NCBI GenBank assembly: GCA_964250805.1
Contig: CAXUHG010000008.1
Location: forward strand, 26,259-90,258
Direction of reading: 5' to 3'
From: JBBQVS01 sp964250805
Lineage (GTDB): Bacteria > Chloroflexota > Ktedonobacteria > Ktedonobacterales > Ktedonobacteraceae
DNA length: 64,000 nucleotides
This document shows, in pieces, positions 19,326 to 27,472 of this stretch. Position numbers and translations under genes: made by a program. Under the pieces are notes generated by a model, which had not been told where the DNA came from, ran no database searches, and saw only the letters and a list, made by a program, of their open reading frames with translations. Each line of letters begins with the position of its first letter. The stretch's first letter is position 1.

Positions 19326-20273
19326 TTAGGCAAGTTCTCGATCTGGTGCTAAATGATCAGTATTCCGTGTATTAGAATTGGAAAGCCCTGGGTCTTTAGG
19401 CATACGTTGCAGCCAGCGAGGCGTCATGATGCGATGCTGGCGTGCCGCTAGGACACACAGGAACAATCCAGCAGAACCAACAATAAGTATCGCTACCAGT
19501 CCAGCCTCTGGCCCAAAGGCTCCCCCTGTCCACGCCTGAGGACCGGTGAGAGATGCATGAAAGAGCGCAGGGGTGGTTAATCCTGATATCTGTGCCCCAA
19601 AGATGGGTCCTTCAAAAAAGTTCCAGCCAAGATGCAGTCCAATAACCCACCATAGACTGCGTGTCAGCAGATAGATGGCTGCGAGGATAATTCCTGCCGT
19701 GAGGATGATCGCCAGGGTGCTGACCAGGGTTGCATTTGGGTTTGCCAGGTGTGCAACACCAAAGCTAAGAGCACTCAGAACCACTGCAATCCATGAGCCA
19801 AGGGATCGTTCTAGTAAACGGAAGATCATCCCACGAAAAATCACTTCTTCTTGCACAGCAGCAGCCAGGAAAAGGAGAAGGGATGCGAGGAGCAGAAAGA
19901 ACTGGTTTGCATAAATCGGCTCAATACTTGTAATACGATAGAAGCCAGCTAACGCCAGCACTCCAATGATAGCCCCCATCAAGCCGCCACCGAGCAGAAA
20001 GCCGAGCAGGAGCTGACGACCCCAATGATGTCCCGGCAATCCTATCTCGGAGAGGGAACGACGTTCAAGCCATCGACGTGCCAGGAGCAACACACCAACA
20101 ATGACGCACGCTATCAGAACATTCATCAGAGTGGCACCAATGGTACTCTGGAGAAATGGTGTGGACAAGAGGCTTAACAACAATTGGAGTAGTATCACAA
20201 GGAAAGCAACAGCCGCGACTTCGATTCCCATTTGAACAAGTGCAAACGAGACCAGACGACGTAAGAAAGACAT
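19326..20273 (-). CDS. CPBP-family intramembrane metalloprotease
   Basis: This 315-residue membrane protein has about eight hydrophobic segments and the CPBP (Abi/CAAX-protease-like) signature. Motif 1 is EEVIFRGMIFRLLE, with the glutamate pair and arginine; motif 2 is SFGVAHL; motif 3 is GLHLGWNFFEG, carrying a metal-ligand histidine and asparagine. Bacterial members cleave within or near membranes and are linked to bacteriocin immunity and maturation. Here no peptide gene is adjacent, so the substrate is open. The gene lies 190 bp from the ECF sigma gene on the same strand. Confidence 0.85.
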   Translation of the reverse strand: MSFLRRLVSFALVQMGIEVAAVAFLVILLQLLLSLLSTPFLQSTIGATLMNVLIACVIVGVLLLARRWLERRSLSEIGLPGHHWGRQLLLGFLLGGGLMGAIIGVLALAGFYRITSIEPIYANQFFLLLASLLLFLAAAVQEEVIFRGMIFRLLERSLGSWIAVVLSALSFGVAHLANPNATLVSTLAIILTAGIILAAIYLLTRSLWWVIGLHLGWNFFEGPIFGAQISGLTTPALFHASLTGPQAWTGGAFGPEAGLVAILIVGSAGLFLCVLAARQHRIMTPRWLQRMPKDPGLSNSNTRNTDHLAPDRELA

Positions 20274-20466
20274 ATCAATTCTCTTTCAATTGGTGGATCA
20301 TAACGATCCTTGATCATATTTATTAGATGAGTTCAGAAACGCAAGGAGGTGTCAGACCTGCTTCTGTTCTCCCGAAGGCATTTTGTTGTGTCTCACTGCT
20401 TGCGTCATACAACGAGAAACAGCTTGGTTTGTTTCATACGAAAGATTGGAAAGCAAAAAAGAGAGA

Positions 20467-21729
20467 CTATTTCTGAAAAACAGCAAGTATCTGAAGCGTG
20501 TGACGATGAAGTATCAGCGTGAGCTGCGCTGTACTCAAGATGTCAATCAAGCCAGCACGAATCGCGGCTTGACCTTCGTACTCGATCAGTTCTTCCGGTC
20601 CTAGAATACAGCGTTCATGCTGCATAATAAATTGCAAGACCGAAGGATACTTCACGCAGAGCGAGAAGATAGTAGATGCTATCTTCCCGCAGACAGGACA
20701 TTCAAGTACGATGGCGAAACGTCTATACAAAGGTGCGAGCGGTGTGTCAGGCTCAATACCGCGTAACGGCGCAAGCTCCTTGCAGATAGGACAGAGCTGA
20801 TAGCCGGTTGCAAGTGCTTGCGAATAGAAGGGCGGCAGAGCTTGTAGTACCTGTTTAAAGGCTGGACGGAAGGAGCGTCTCTCTGTGAATGACACGATAT
20901 TGCCAGTGTTAACGATGTCAATGCTATTGTTTGAAGAACAAGTTGGACATCGCAGACGGAGACCAACTTCGCTCCCAAGCAGCGGTTCAAAGAGACCTTG
21001 CAAACGCCGACGCCCACAGATGAAGCACCATACACGGGTCTCGTGCCATCCCTGGACCACTGTCTCGTTATCCAGGGTCACACCAAATGACTCTGCCTCA
21101 GTGCGTAGTTCGCTAGTAAGAACCTGACGTAGTTGGCGACGAGCGCGATGAAGCTTGACCTCTAATGCATTGATCGTCATACCTAGTTGTAACGCGACCT
21201 CGCGTTGTGGCATTTCGGCAAGGTAGTGCATCTCTAAAGCCTTGCGCGTCGTAGTAGGAAGATGCTCCATTGCACGGTCAAGTAGCAGAGCAAGGTCCTG
21301 ACGATTTAACTCTTCCGCAAGATCAGTCGTTTGTGGATCGGGAATGTCGAATGCGGAGGTCTCATTGTCGCTCTCCTGTTTAGGTTGTAAAGAGGAGAAT
21401 GTATGCTGGTGACGGTCAGTTGTTCCCTGAGCATGTGTCCAGCGCATGCTCACGTTGCGGCAAATACCATTGAGCCATGCCTCAAAACGATCCGGTGCGC
21501 GTAAATAGGCAAGATGTTGCCACGCGTTTACTAATGTCTCCTGGACAACATCCTCTACACCATCAGGTGGAACACCATGTGCATGGGCAAGACGCACTAG
21601 GCGTGGTTCGGCCGCAACCAAGAGTTTTTCCAGATCATGTGTGAGCGTTGTGTACTTGTCCTCTTTGATGAGAGCCTCTTTCTCTCTTGTGTTATTTTCA
21701 TCGTGTATAGGCACTATTGTATCAGACAT
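20467..21729 (-). CDS. ECF-type sigma factor with C-terminal zinc-finger extension
   Basis: The protein has 420 residues. Region 2 (VEDVVQETLVNAW...RFEAWLNGICRN, ~55-105) and region 4 (LPTTTRKALEMHYLAEMPQ with helix-turn-helix REVALQLGMTINALE) give promoter recognition. The rest, ~200 residues, is not typical of short ECF factors. It contains four CxxC knuckles (CFIC, CPTC, CPIC, CPVC), which would bind two zinc ions in rubredoxin-like pairs. Such tails may replace a separate anti-sigma factor; that is inference. No anti-sigma gene is visible. Downstream on the same strand lies the CPBP protease gene. Confidence 0.85.
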   Translation of the reverse strand: MSDTIVPIHDENNTREKEALIKEDKYTTLTHDLEKLLVAAEPRLVRLAHAHGVPPDGVEDVVQETLVNAWQHLAYLRAPDRFEAWLNGICRNVSMRWTHAQGTTDRHQHTFSSLQPKQESDNETSAFDIPDPQTTDLAEELNRQDLALLLDRAMEHLPTTTRKALEMHYLAEMPQREVALQLGMTINALEVKLHRARRQLRQVLTSELRTEAESFGVTLDNETVVQGWHETRVWCFICGRRRLQGLFEPLLGSEVGLRLRCPTCSSNNSIDIVNTGNIVSFTERRSFRPAFKQVLQALPPFYSQALATGYQLCPICKELAPLRGIEPDTPLAPLYRRFAIVLECPVCGKIASTIFSLCVKYPSVLQFIMQHERCILGPEELIEYEGQAAIRAGLIDILSTAQLTLILHRHTLQILAVFQK

Positions 21730-22025
21730 ACGTTCAGATTGCCTCCTTTAGCTTTCCATATATATGTCGCGCTTTGACCCAAAAACCTTACACAAAATAT
21801 GAGAGTTATACGAGAAAGTACTCCTTTCGTTATTTCCGGAAGGCTCGTCTTCTTGCTGGAGAAGCAATTGTCTCTCTTCCTCCTCAGACGAGGAAGTAGG
21901 TTCATTTGAAAACATGGTTTGTTCTCTGTTCCTCAAAACGTACCAAATTGACGGTCTCCAGCATCACTGAGACTAGGCACTCTGTAGCTAACATCGTTCA
22001 GACGCTCAGTCGTGAAGGTAGTGCG

Positions 22026-22355
22026 TTATTCATCATCACCTTCCCTCTTCCTTGTAAGCATCGTGCGAGCAAAATCAAAACATTTCGTCAGCAGCAGAAA
22101 GGCAAACATCACTTTTGTGAGCCACTCTGCAAACTCTAAGAAGCCAAAAAGTGCATACACTCTCAAGAGATCAACAGACTCTTCCTTCAACTCGTTCTCG
22201 CCACGAGACATCTGTGAGAGAAGATACTTCGCCGACACAATGGTCTCCAGTGCTAGTTGTGTCGTTTCCAATCTGCTCTTAAACAACCACCTGAAGAAGC
22301 GCTGTATCCAGGAGACAAGCCCTTTGAATACCTGGACCCAGTTAACATGCATCAT
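22026..22355 (-). CDS. Small hypothetical protein, mostly helical
   Basis: This 109-residue product has a tryptophan-rich amphipathic N-terminus (WIQRFFRWLFK), a polar middle (SRGENELKEE) and a hydrophobic stretch (FAEWLTKVMFAFLLL) that could cross or lie on the membrane. GGAG sits just before the ATG, which supports translation. It lies between the sigma-factor gene and the Bce-type permease, both on the same strand but separated by 120-300 bp. I do not recognise the family. Confidence 0.5.
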   Translation of the reverse strand: MMHVNWVQVFKGLVSWIQRFFRWLFKSRLETTQLALETIVSAKYLLSQMSRGENELKEESVDLLRVYALFGFLEFAEWLTKVMFAFLLLTKCFDFARTMLTRKREGDDE

Positions 22356-22480
22356 TTATCTCCATTCTATGGCAGTTACACCCTATGAATGAACAGCGTA
22401 TAATCATTTACAATGATACATTTTTCTTTTTTTAAGCATAATCGAGGGAGGCCGACTCAAATTGGCAAGCATTGTTCATC

Positions 22481-24442
22481 TTACACGAACACCCGCTTCA
22501 ATTGAGACAGGTACTGAGTACGAACAACAAGGCAGTAGATGACCTGAAGGATTAGGAATATACCAATCGTTTCCACCGTCGGCAACACGACCGGCGTGCC
22601 AGCTTCTACTACATCAGGATTATTCGCGACCCCCTTTATGATAAACGCTGCATTGAGTGCTGCTATCAGGAAGGGGGCAAGAAACAGAGTGAGGACCTGG
22701 ACCGTCACACTGCTCCTCATCTCCGTCTCTGTCAGGCCAATTTTCGAGAGTGCTCGATAGCGTTTTCGGTTCTCGTTCAAGGTGGTGTAGAGCCGGAAGT
22801 AGAGAAAACTACAAGACGCGATCAGAAAGACGATTGATGTGAAGTAACCAATAAAAAACGTGACGTTGGGTGCTTGATACGCTTCGTAGTAGTCTACCGC
22901 ACGAGACTGATACGAAAAGCTTGTCCCTTCGGATGCTGCTCGCGCTTCAATTGCCTGCATCTTGCGTGCTAGCACCATTGTCATCGGTGTCGTTGCTTTC
23001 CACTGTGCCATCGTATAGACGACGAAGATTCCTTGTTGAGCATGAACGCTCTGGTTGTGATAGTCTTGATTGCTGATGACAAGCGGGTTGCCAAAACTAG
23101 CATTGTAAGTACTATCCAGCACTCCTGGTGCCGTGGGCCACATCACTTTCACTCGCACCTTACCCTCTCCCAGAGAAATGGTAGCAGGGTACGTGTTCCT
23201 GTAGCTCTTCAGTAGTTGATAGGGAAAAACGATACCCTCTCCGGAGTGAACCGCAAGGCGTGGGAACTGCACGGCTGCCGCAAGATGGTTATAATTGCTC
23301 TCGCTTATCAATGTGTCGAGCGTAACGTTATTCCCATCTTTTTGCACCAAAAAAGGTATCTGTATCATCGCATAGGGAAGATGAGCATCGTCAAGTGCCT
23401 GATTGAGGACTGTTTTTGCTATAGGGATGACGGTAGAACGGCTTTGGTCCTCCGTAAGCGAAAAGGCAAAAGGCGAGACCAGTATGTGCCCACTTTGTAT
23501 ATCTTGTGCCACTTCTTCCTTTGCCACTGCTACCGCATCTGTTGCAATAAAGACACCACTCAAAAGCATCGCAATGACGAACAGGAGGCGGGCGTTATCC
23601 TTCATATTATACATCAGCTCAGAGAGCCAGAGCAGATGCGTTCCACGCCAGGAGTAGTTTCGTCTCTTTTTGAGGATTTGCAGAACAAACACACTCAATT
23701 GCCCATAGAGCAGGTACGTGCCACACGCAATCAGCACAATGATAAGTGGTGGTGCCAGCAGACTTTTATGAGTTCCGTCATGCTGAATTTGATAGGTCGC
23801 TGCGAAGACATACGCTGTGATGAGAAGGATGGCTGCCAAGAGTGCGAGCGAAACCGATGCTCGTGGCTCCGGCTTAGGTCTGCGATTCCCTGTCAGCAAC
23901 GTTAGTACCGTCGTGTTGCGTATAAAGAAAATGATTGCCACAGAGACCAGCGCGAAGAGTACGAGAAACGCGACACATGTGAGCAGCAGAGCCTGACCCG
24001 GCACATAGAAGGATAAGGAAGGGACATCAAGGACAAGTGATCCAAGCATCAGAAACAGTTTTGACAGGAGCAGACCCACTCCCACCCCAACCAGAATGGA
24101 TGCGAGTCCCAGCAACATGTTTTCTAGAAAAGTCAGCCAGATCAATTGTCGAGGCGAGATGCCCAAGAGCGTGAGTAAGCCGAATTCCTTGTTGCGTCCT
24201 CGTAGAAATGATCCCATTGAGTAGAGGATTGAAAAGAAGGAGAACACATACACGATCCCTTGCGCTATATTCATGCTATCGATCACATTTTGACTGACAT
24301 AGCCTTTGTGTAAGTCAGGATGGTTGCTCAAGGTCGCGTAGAGAAAGAAGAGCAGGATAGCGAAGGTGCTGCTCAGAAAGTATGCGGAGTACGCGCGGGC
24401 GTTGCGCCGGACATTATTACGAGCGAATTGGAAGAACGTCAT
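22481..24442 (-). CDS. BceB/FtsX-type ABC permease (left copy)
   Basis: This 653-residue protein has the BceB layout. An N-terminal helix (ARNNVRRNARAYSAYFLSS) is followed by three helices around FSFFSILYSMGSFLRGRNKE, then further helix pairs, a ~220-residue extracytoplasmic domain (~residues 300-510) and three C-terminal helices. BceAB pumps protect cells from cell-wall-active peptides and signal to the paired kinase. The first ~100 residues are nearly identical to the right-hand permease at 27447. Its ATG overlaps the end of a truncated ATPase gene by 26 bp, exactly as in the intact copy. With its own ATPase lost, it would depend on the ATPase at 26708, or be non-functional. Confidence 0.85.
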   Translation of the reverse strand: MTFFQFARNNVRRNARAYSAYFLSSTFAILLFFLYATLSNHPDLHKGYVSQNVIDSMNIAQGIVYVFSFFSILYSMGSFLRGRNKEFGLLTLLGISPRQLIWLTFLENMLLGLASILVGVGVGLLLSKLFLMLGSLVLDVPSLSFYVPGQALLLTCVAFLVLFALVSVAIIFFIRNTTVLTLLTGNRRPKPEPRASVSLALLAAILLITAYVFAATYQIQHDGTHKSLLAPPLIIVLIACGTYLLYGQLSVFVLQILKKRRNYSWRGTHLLWLSELMYNMKDNARLLFVIAMLLSGVFIATDAVAVAKEEVAQDIQSGHILVSPFAFSLTEDQSRSTVIPIAKTVLNQALDDAHLPYAMIQIPFLVQKDGNNVTLDTLISESNYNHLAAAVQFPRLAVHSGEGIVFPYQLLKSYRNTYPATISLGEGKVRVKVMWPTAPGVLDSTYNASFGNPLVISNQDYHNQSVHAQQGIFVVYTMAQWKATTPMTMVLARKMQAIEARAASEGTSFSYQSRAVDYYEAYQAPNVTFFIGYFTSIVFLIASCSFLYFRLYTTLNENRKRYRALSKIGLTETEMRSSVTVQVLTLFLAPFLIAALNAAFIIKGVANNPDVVEAGTPVVLPTVETIGIFLILQVIYCLVVRTQYLSQLKRVFV

Positions 24443-24626
24443 CAGTCTTTCCTCCTAACAGTGCAAGTACATCAACGATGTGCTGATAAAAGGTGTGTCG
24501 ATTGCTACCACGCTGGATTTCATTGAAGAGCTGACCGTCCTTGATGAAGAGGAAATGGTGAGAATAGGCATCGTGCGTGACCATCATTGTGTTGTTACCC
24601 CTTCTATTTTGTTCTGCTGGAAGCAT
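24417..24626 (-). pseudogene. 3' remnant of a BceA-type ABC ATPase
   Basis: Only the last ~60 codons of an ABC ATPase remain: the H-loop MMVTHDA, then FIKDGQLFNE, and a C-terminal tail ending KTDDVLPIRS that is identical to the intact ATPase at 26708-27472. Walker A, the signature and Walker B are gone. The junction (MLPAEQNRR...) is not ATPase sequence, so an internal deletion joined the leader to the 3' end. The promoter box at 24660-24686 survives just upstream, and the permease start still overlaps the fragment's end. Confidence 0.85.
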
Positions 24627-24659
24627 ACCAAAGAAGGAGGCAGGAAACCATTGATTTCG

Positions 24660-24686
24660 CTTACAGTTCTCTTACAAAGATGTAAG
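24660..24686 (-). promoter_or_regulatory. BceR-type binding box of the left ABC copy
   Basis: On the minus strand this reads CTTACA-N4-TGTAAG-N5-TGTAAG: a perfect 6-bp inverted repeat followed by a third half-site. It matches the known BceR-type plan (TnACA-N4-TGTAA) and the element at 26514-26540. It overlaps the histidine-kinase stop codon and faces the ATPase remnant and permease. Confidence 0.7.
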
Positions 24687-25694
24687 CTTGCGTACATCTT
24701 TGGCAAGAGAGGCTACATGGCGAACAAAGGTGAGATGAATAATGGTTCCTTTGCCCACGGTAGACTCGACGCGTAGAGGATGTCTCAGTTCTTGACATGC
24801 CTCATGCACAAGATACAGTCCCATTCCCGTTGACTGATGAGAGATGCGCCCGTTTTCGCCAGTAAAGGATGGATCAAAGATGCGAGGCAAGTCCTGTGGG
24901 GGAATCCCAACCCCATGATCACGCACAGTCACCTCAACGGAGTCATCTTGCACCAATGCGCTCAGGCTAATCTTGGTATGCGTCCCTGCCGAATATTTCA
25001 CGGCATTGGTAACCACCTGATCCAGAATGAAAGCTAGCCATTTCTCATCGGAGATGACCTGCAGTTCTCGATCAACCATCACCTCAGGGTAGACGGCATT
25101 ACGAATGAAGAGCCGCTTATTCTCTCTGAGAACCTCAACAATAGTCGTAGAGAGATTGACCGGCTCTACGTGAAAATCACGGTCGAAGGTCTCCAAGCGA
25201 GCGGCATACAACGCCATGGTTAGCCCCTTCTGCAAACGCTCCGCCTCTTCACGAATGCTCTCAAAGCGTGCATCATCCTCATTGTGCGTCATTAGTGAAA
25301 TCACTGAGAGCGGCGTTTTCATCTGGTGAACCCACTGAGTGATAAAGGTGGTCTGCCGCCGCTGCTGTCGCTGGTACTTCAACAAACGCTCTTGATAATA
25401 CTGGTATTGTGTCAGTAGAAGATCATGTAAGGCTTCCCCAAGAGGTGTGGTCCCATACTGCTGCGTTGATTCATCAAGCGACTCAAGGGCGGAATTGAGC
25501 CGCCGATAGAACGGAAGAAGCGTGTAGTAGCGATACACGAGATAGCACAGGAGGACGAACATACACAGCAGCAAGGCGTAGAGAAGCAACCGCCCCTTCT
25601 GAAAGCCATCGAGCCAGCAGATGAGAAGAATTAGTCCCACTTGTAGCAGGTTGACTAGGAACAGAACACGATGATCACGGACAAAAAGTTTCAT
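24672..25694 (-). CDS. BceS-type intramembrane-sensing histidine kinase
   Basis: This 340-residue kinase has two N-terminal helices (~10-28 and ~35-54) with almost no extracytoplasmic loop. That is typical of kinases that sense through a partner ABC permease rather than directly. The H-box is WVHQMKTPLS (His ~122). The ATPase core has the N-box DQVVTNAVKYS, the G1 box DHGVGIPP, the F-region PSFTGENGR and the G2 box STGMGLYLV. Its ATG overlaps the response-regulator stop (ATGA), so the two are translationally coupled. It lies between the two Bce-type ABC copies, so the likely signal is a peptide antibiotic handled by one of the permeases. Confidence 0.88.
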   Translation of the reverse strand: MKLFVRDHRVLFLVNLLQVGLILLICWLDGFQKGRLLLYALLLCMFVLLCYLVYRYYTLLPFYRRLNSALESLDESTQQYGTTPLGEALHDLLLTQYQYYQERLLKYQRQQRRQTTFITQWVHQMKTPLSVISLMTHNEDDARFESIREEAERLQKGLTMALYAARLETFDRDFHVEPVNLSTTIVEVLRENKRLFIRNAVYPEVMVDRELQVISDEKWLAFILDQVVTNAVKYSAGTHTKISLSALVQDDSVEVTVRDHGVGIPPQDLPRIFDPSFTGENGRISHQSTGMGLYLVHEACQELRHPLRVESTVGKGTIIHLTFVRHVASLAKDVRKLTSL

Positions 25695-26392
25695 TCTGTA
25701 TCACTCCACGTCGTATTGAGGCGATAGCCTGCGCTACGCACTGTCTCTATGGCATCTTGGAGACCGAGTTCCTGCAACTTTTTGCGGACCCGTGCAATGT
25801 TGACGTTTAAGGTATTCTCTTCCACAAAATTCACATCATCCCACAAGGTTTCAAGCAAGCGTTCACGGCTCACAACGCGATTGGGCCTTTCCAACAAGCA
25901 TTCGAGCAAAAGTGCCTCTTTCTTACTCAAAGTGGTTGTTTGGGAGCCGAAGGTTGCCTGCAAACGTTCAGGATAGAGCAAGAGTCCTGCATGCCCGATA
26001 GTACGTTCACTTGTCTGGACCGAGTATTCTCCATAGGCACGGCGTAAATGACTGCCAACTTTGGCGACGACGACCTCAAAGGAAAAAGGCTTGGTAATAT
26101 AGTCATCTGCGCCATTTCCCAGGGCCATGACTTGGTCCATCGTACTTTCGCGAGCCGAAATAAAGAGAATCGGGCACGTCGAAACGGTGCGTATCTGCCG
26201 ACACCAGTAGAAGCCGTCAAAGTGTGGCAAATTAATATCAAGCAAGACTAATGCGGGCTGGACATGCTCGAACACGTCAAGCACCTGTGAAAAATCCTGG
26301 CAGGTCGCGACCACATAGCCATACTTCTCAAGATGAGATTGTAACAAGGAGACGATTTTTTGATCGTCTTCGATCAGCAAGATAGGCTGCAT
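25691..26392 (-). CDS. BceR-type OmpR-family response regulator
   Basis: Residues 1-120 form a receiver domain with acidic pair EDD (8-10), phospho-acceptor Asp ~52 (LVLLDINLP) and the switch lysine in DYITKPFSF. The C-terminal winged helix (LSKKEALLLECLLERPNRVV...NTLNVNIARVRKKL) binds direct-repeat or palindromic DNA. I start at the Met of MQPILLIEDD (26392), which gives the family's usual ~233 residues. An upstream ATG would add 33 residues of atypical sequence. The gene is divergent from the intact ATPase, and the shared region carries the CTTACA/TGTAAG box it probably recognises. Confidence 0.88.
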   Translation of the reverse strand: MQPILLIEDDQKIVSLLQSHLEKYGYVVATCQDFSQVLDVFEHVQPALVLLDINLPHFDGFYWCRQIRTVSTCPILFISARESTMDQVMALGNGADDYITKPFSFEVVVAKVGSHLRRAYGEYSVQTSERTIGHAGLLLYPERLQATFGSQTTTLSKKEALLLECLLERPNRVVSRERLLETLWDDVNFVEENTLNVNIARVRKKLQELGLQDAIETVRSAGYRLNTTWSDTE

Positions 26393-26513
26393 AGTTTTCT
26401 CAAGAGACGTAGAACTCCTCCGTCTGCATTCAAACGGGTTTACCTCACTAAGATACGCTTTCAAGAAGTCATTATACATTACGCCTCTCACGTTCCTTCA
26501 TTGCTCTTCCAAC

Positions 26514-26540
26514 CTTACATCTTCGTAAGATTGCTGTAAG
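26514..26540 (+). promoter_or_regulatory. BceR-type binding box of the right ABC copy
   Basis: On the plus strand this reads CTTACA-N4-CGTAAG-N5-TGTAAG, with the same half-sites and spacing as the box at 24660-24686 apart from one T/C change. It lies ~170 bp before the ATPase start, in the region shared with the divergent response-regulator gene. I cannot place a convincing -10 downstream. Confidence 0.7.
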
Positions 26541-26707
26541 GAAAAGCGATAGTTTTACAACTTCTCATCTGCTATGCTTTCAACAGGATGAGAAAGGTGA
26601 ACAGAACATACAAGCTTTCTGTACGCAAAAACGATTGGACCCACCTCTTTTCTCTGTTATCCCTTTATGCAAGACCAATGTAATTTGAAAGGAATACATC
26701 ACTAGTT

Positions 26708-27472
26708 ATGCTTACCATCACCCATCTCAATAAAATCTATGGAGGCAAGGTTGCCTATCAGGCACTCTCCGATGTCAACCTAAGCATTCCCCAACGCGAG
26801 TTCGTCGGCATTATGGGACCGTCTGGAAGCGGGAAGACCACGTTGCTCAACCTGGTTGCCACTATCGACACCCCCACATCCGGCCAAATACTTCTCAACA
26901 ACAACAATCCCTTTACGCTCTCAAAAAACCAGTTAGCGCAGTTCAGACGCCGCGAGTTAGGCTTCGTCTTTCAAGATTACAACTTGCTCGATACCTTGAC
27001 GGTCGGCGAAAATATCGTGTTGCCGTTAACACTAGATAAACGGAGCGTCAAGGAGATGGATGCTAGACTTCAAGCCATCACCCACCAACTGGGCATTCAA
27101 GACCTCCTCAATAAACGTACCTATGAAGTCTCAGGTGGACAGGCGCAGCGAACTGCCATTGCACGCGCCATCATCCATTCCCCCTCACTCCTGCTGGCAG
27201 ACGAACCCACTGGCAACCTAGACTCAAAAGCGGCACGGGATGTGATGCACATTATGGCAAGCATCAACCAGAGCAATGGTACCACCATGATGCTCGTAAC
27301 CCACGATGCGTTGGCTGCCAGCTATTGTCATCGCGTGATTTTCATTAAAGACGGTCGGTTCTACAACGAGCTTCGCCGAGGAGTCAACCAGCACACCTTT
27401 TATCAACACATTGTTGATGTACTCGCCTTATTAGGAGGAAAGACTGATGACGTTCTTCCAATTCGCTCGTAA
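26708..27472 (+). CDS. BceA-type ABC transporter ATPase
   Basis: This 254-residue ATPase is intact: Walker A GPSGSGKTT (~37-44), Q-loop VFQDYNLLD, signature VSGGQAQR, Walker B LLLADEPTGNLD and the H-loop LVTHDA. It belongs to the lipoprotein/peptide-exporter (MacB/LolD/BceA) class. The C-terminal tail ends KTDDVLPIRS and overlaps the permease start by 26 bp, giving tight coupling. It would power the right-hand permease and, since the left ATPase is destroyed, possibly the left one as well. The BceR-type box upstream predicts induction by the adjacent two-component system. Confidence 0.9.
   Translation: MLTITHLNKIYGGKVAYQALSDVNLSIPQREFVGIMGPSGSGKTTLLNLVATIDTPTSGQILLNNNNPFTLSKNQLAQFRRRELGFVFQDYNLLDTLTVGENIVLPLTLDKRSVKEMDARLQAITHQLGIQDLLNKRTYEVSGGQAQRTAIARAIIHSPSLLLADEPTGNLDSKAARDVMHIMASINQSNGTTMMLVTHDALAASYCHRVIFIKDGRFYNELRRGVNQHTFYQHIVDVLALLGGKTDDVLPIRS

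Noticed and set aside
21748..21915. Possible small acidic protein MFSNEPTSSSEEEERQL upstream of the sigma gene
   Set aside because: The first half looks protein-like but the end does not. The nearest GAGG is too far from the ATG, so it is more likely the sigma-gene leader.
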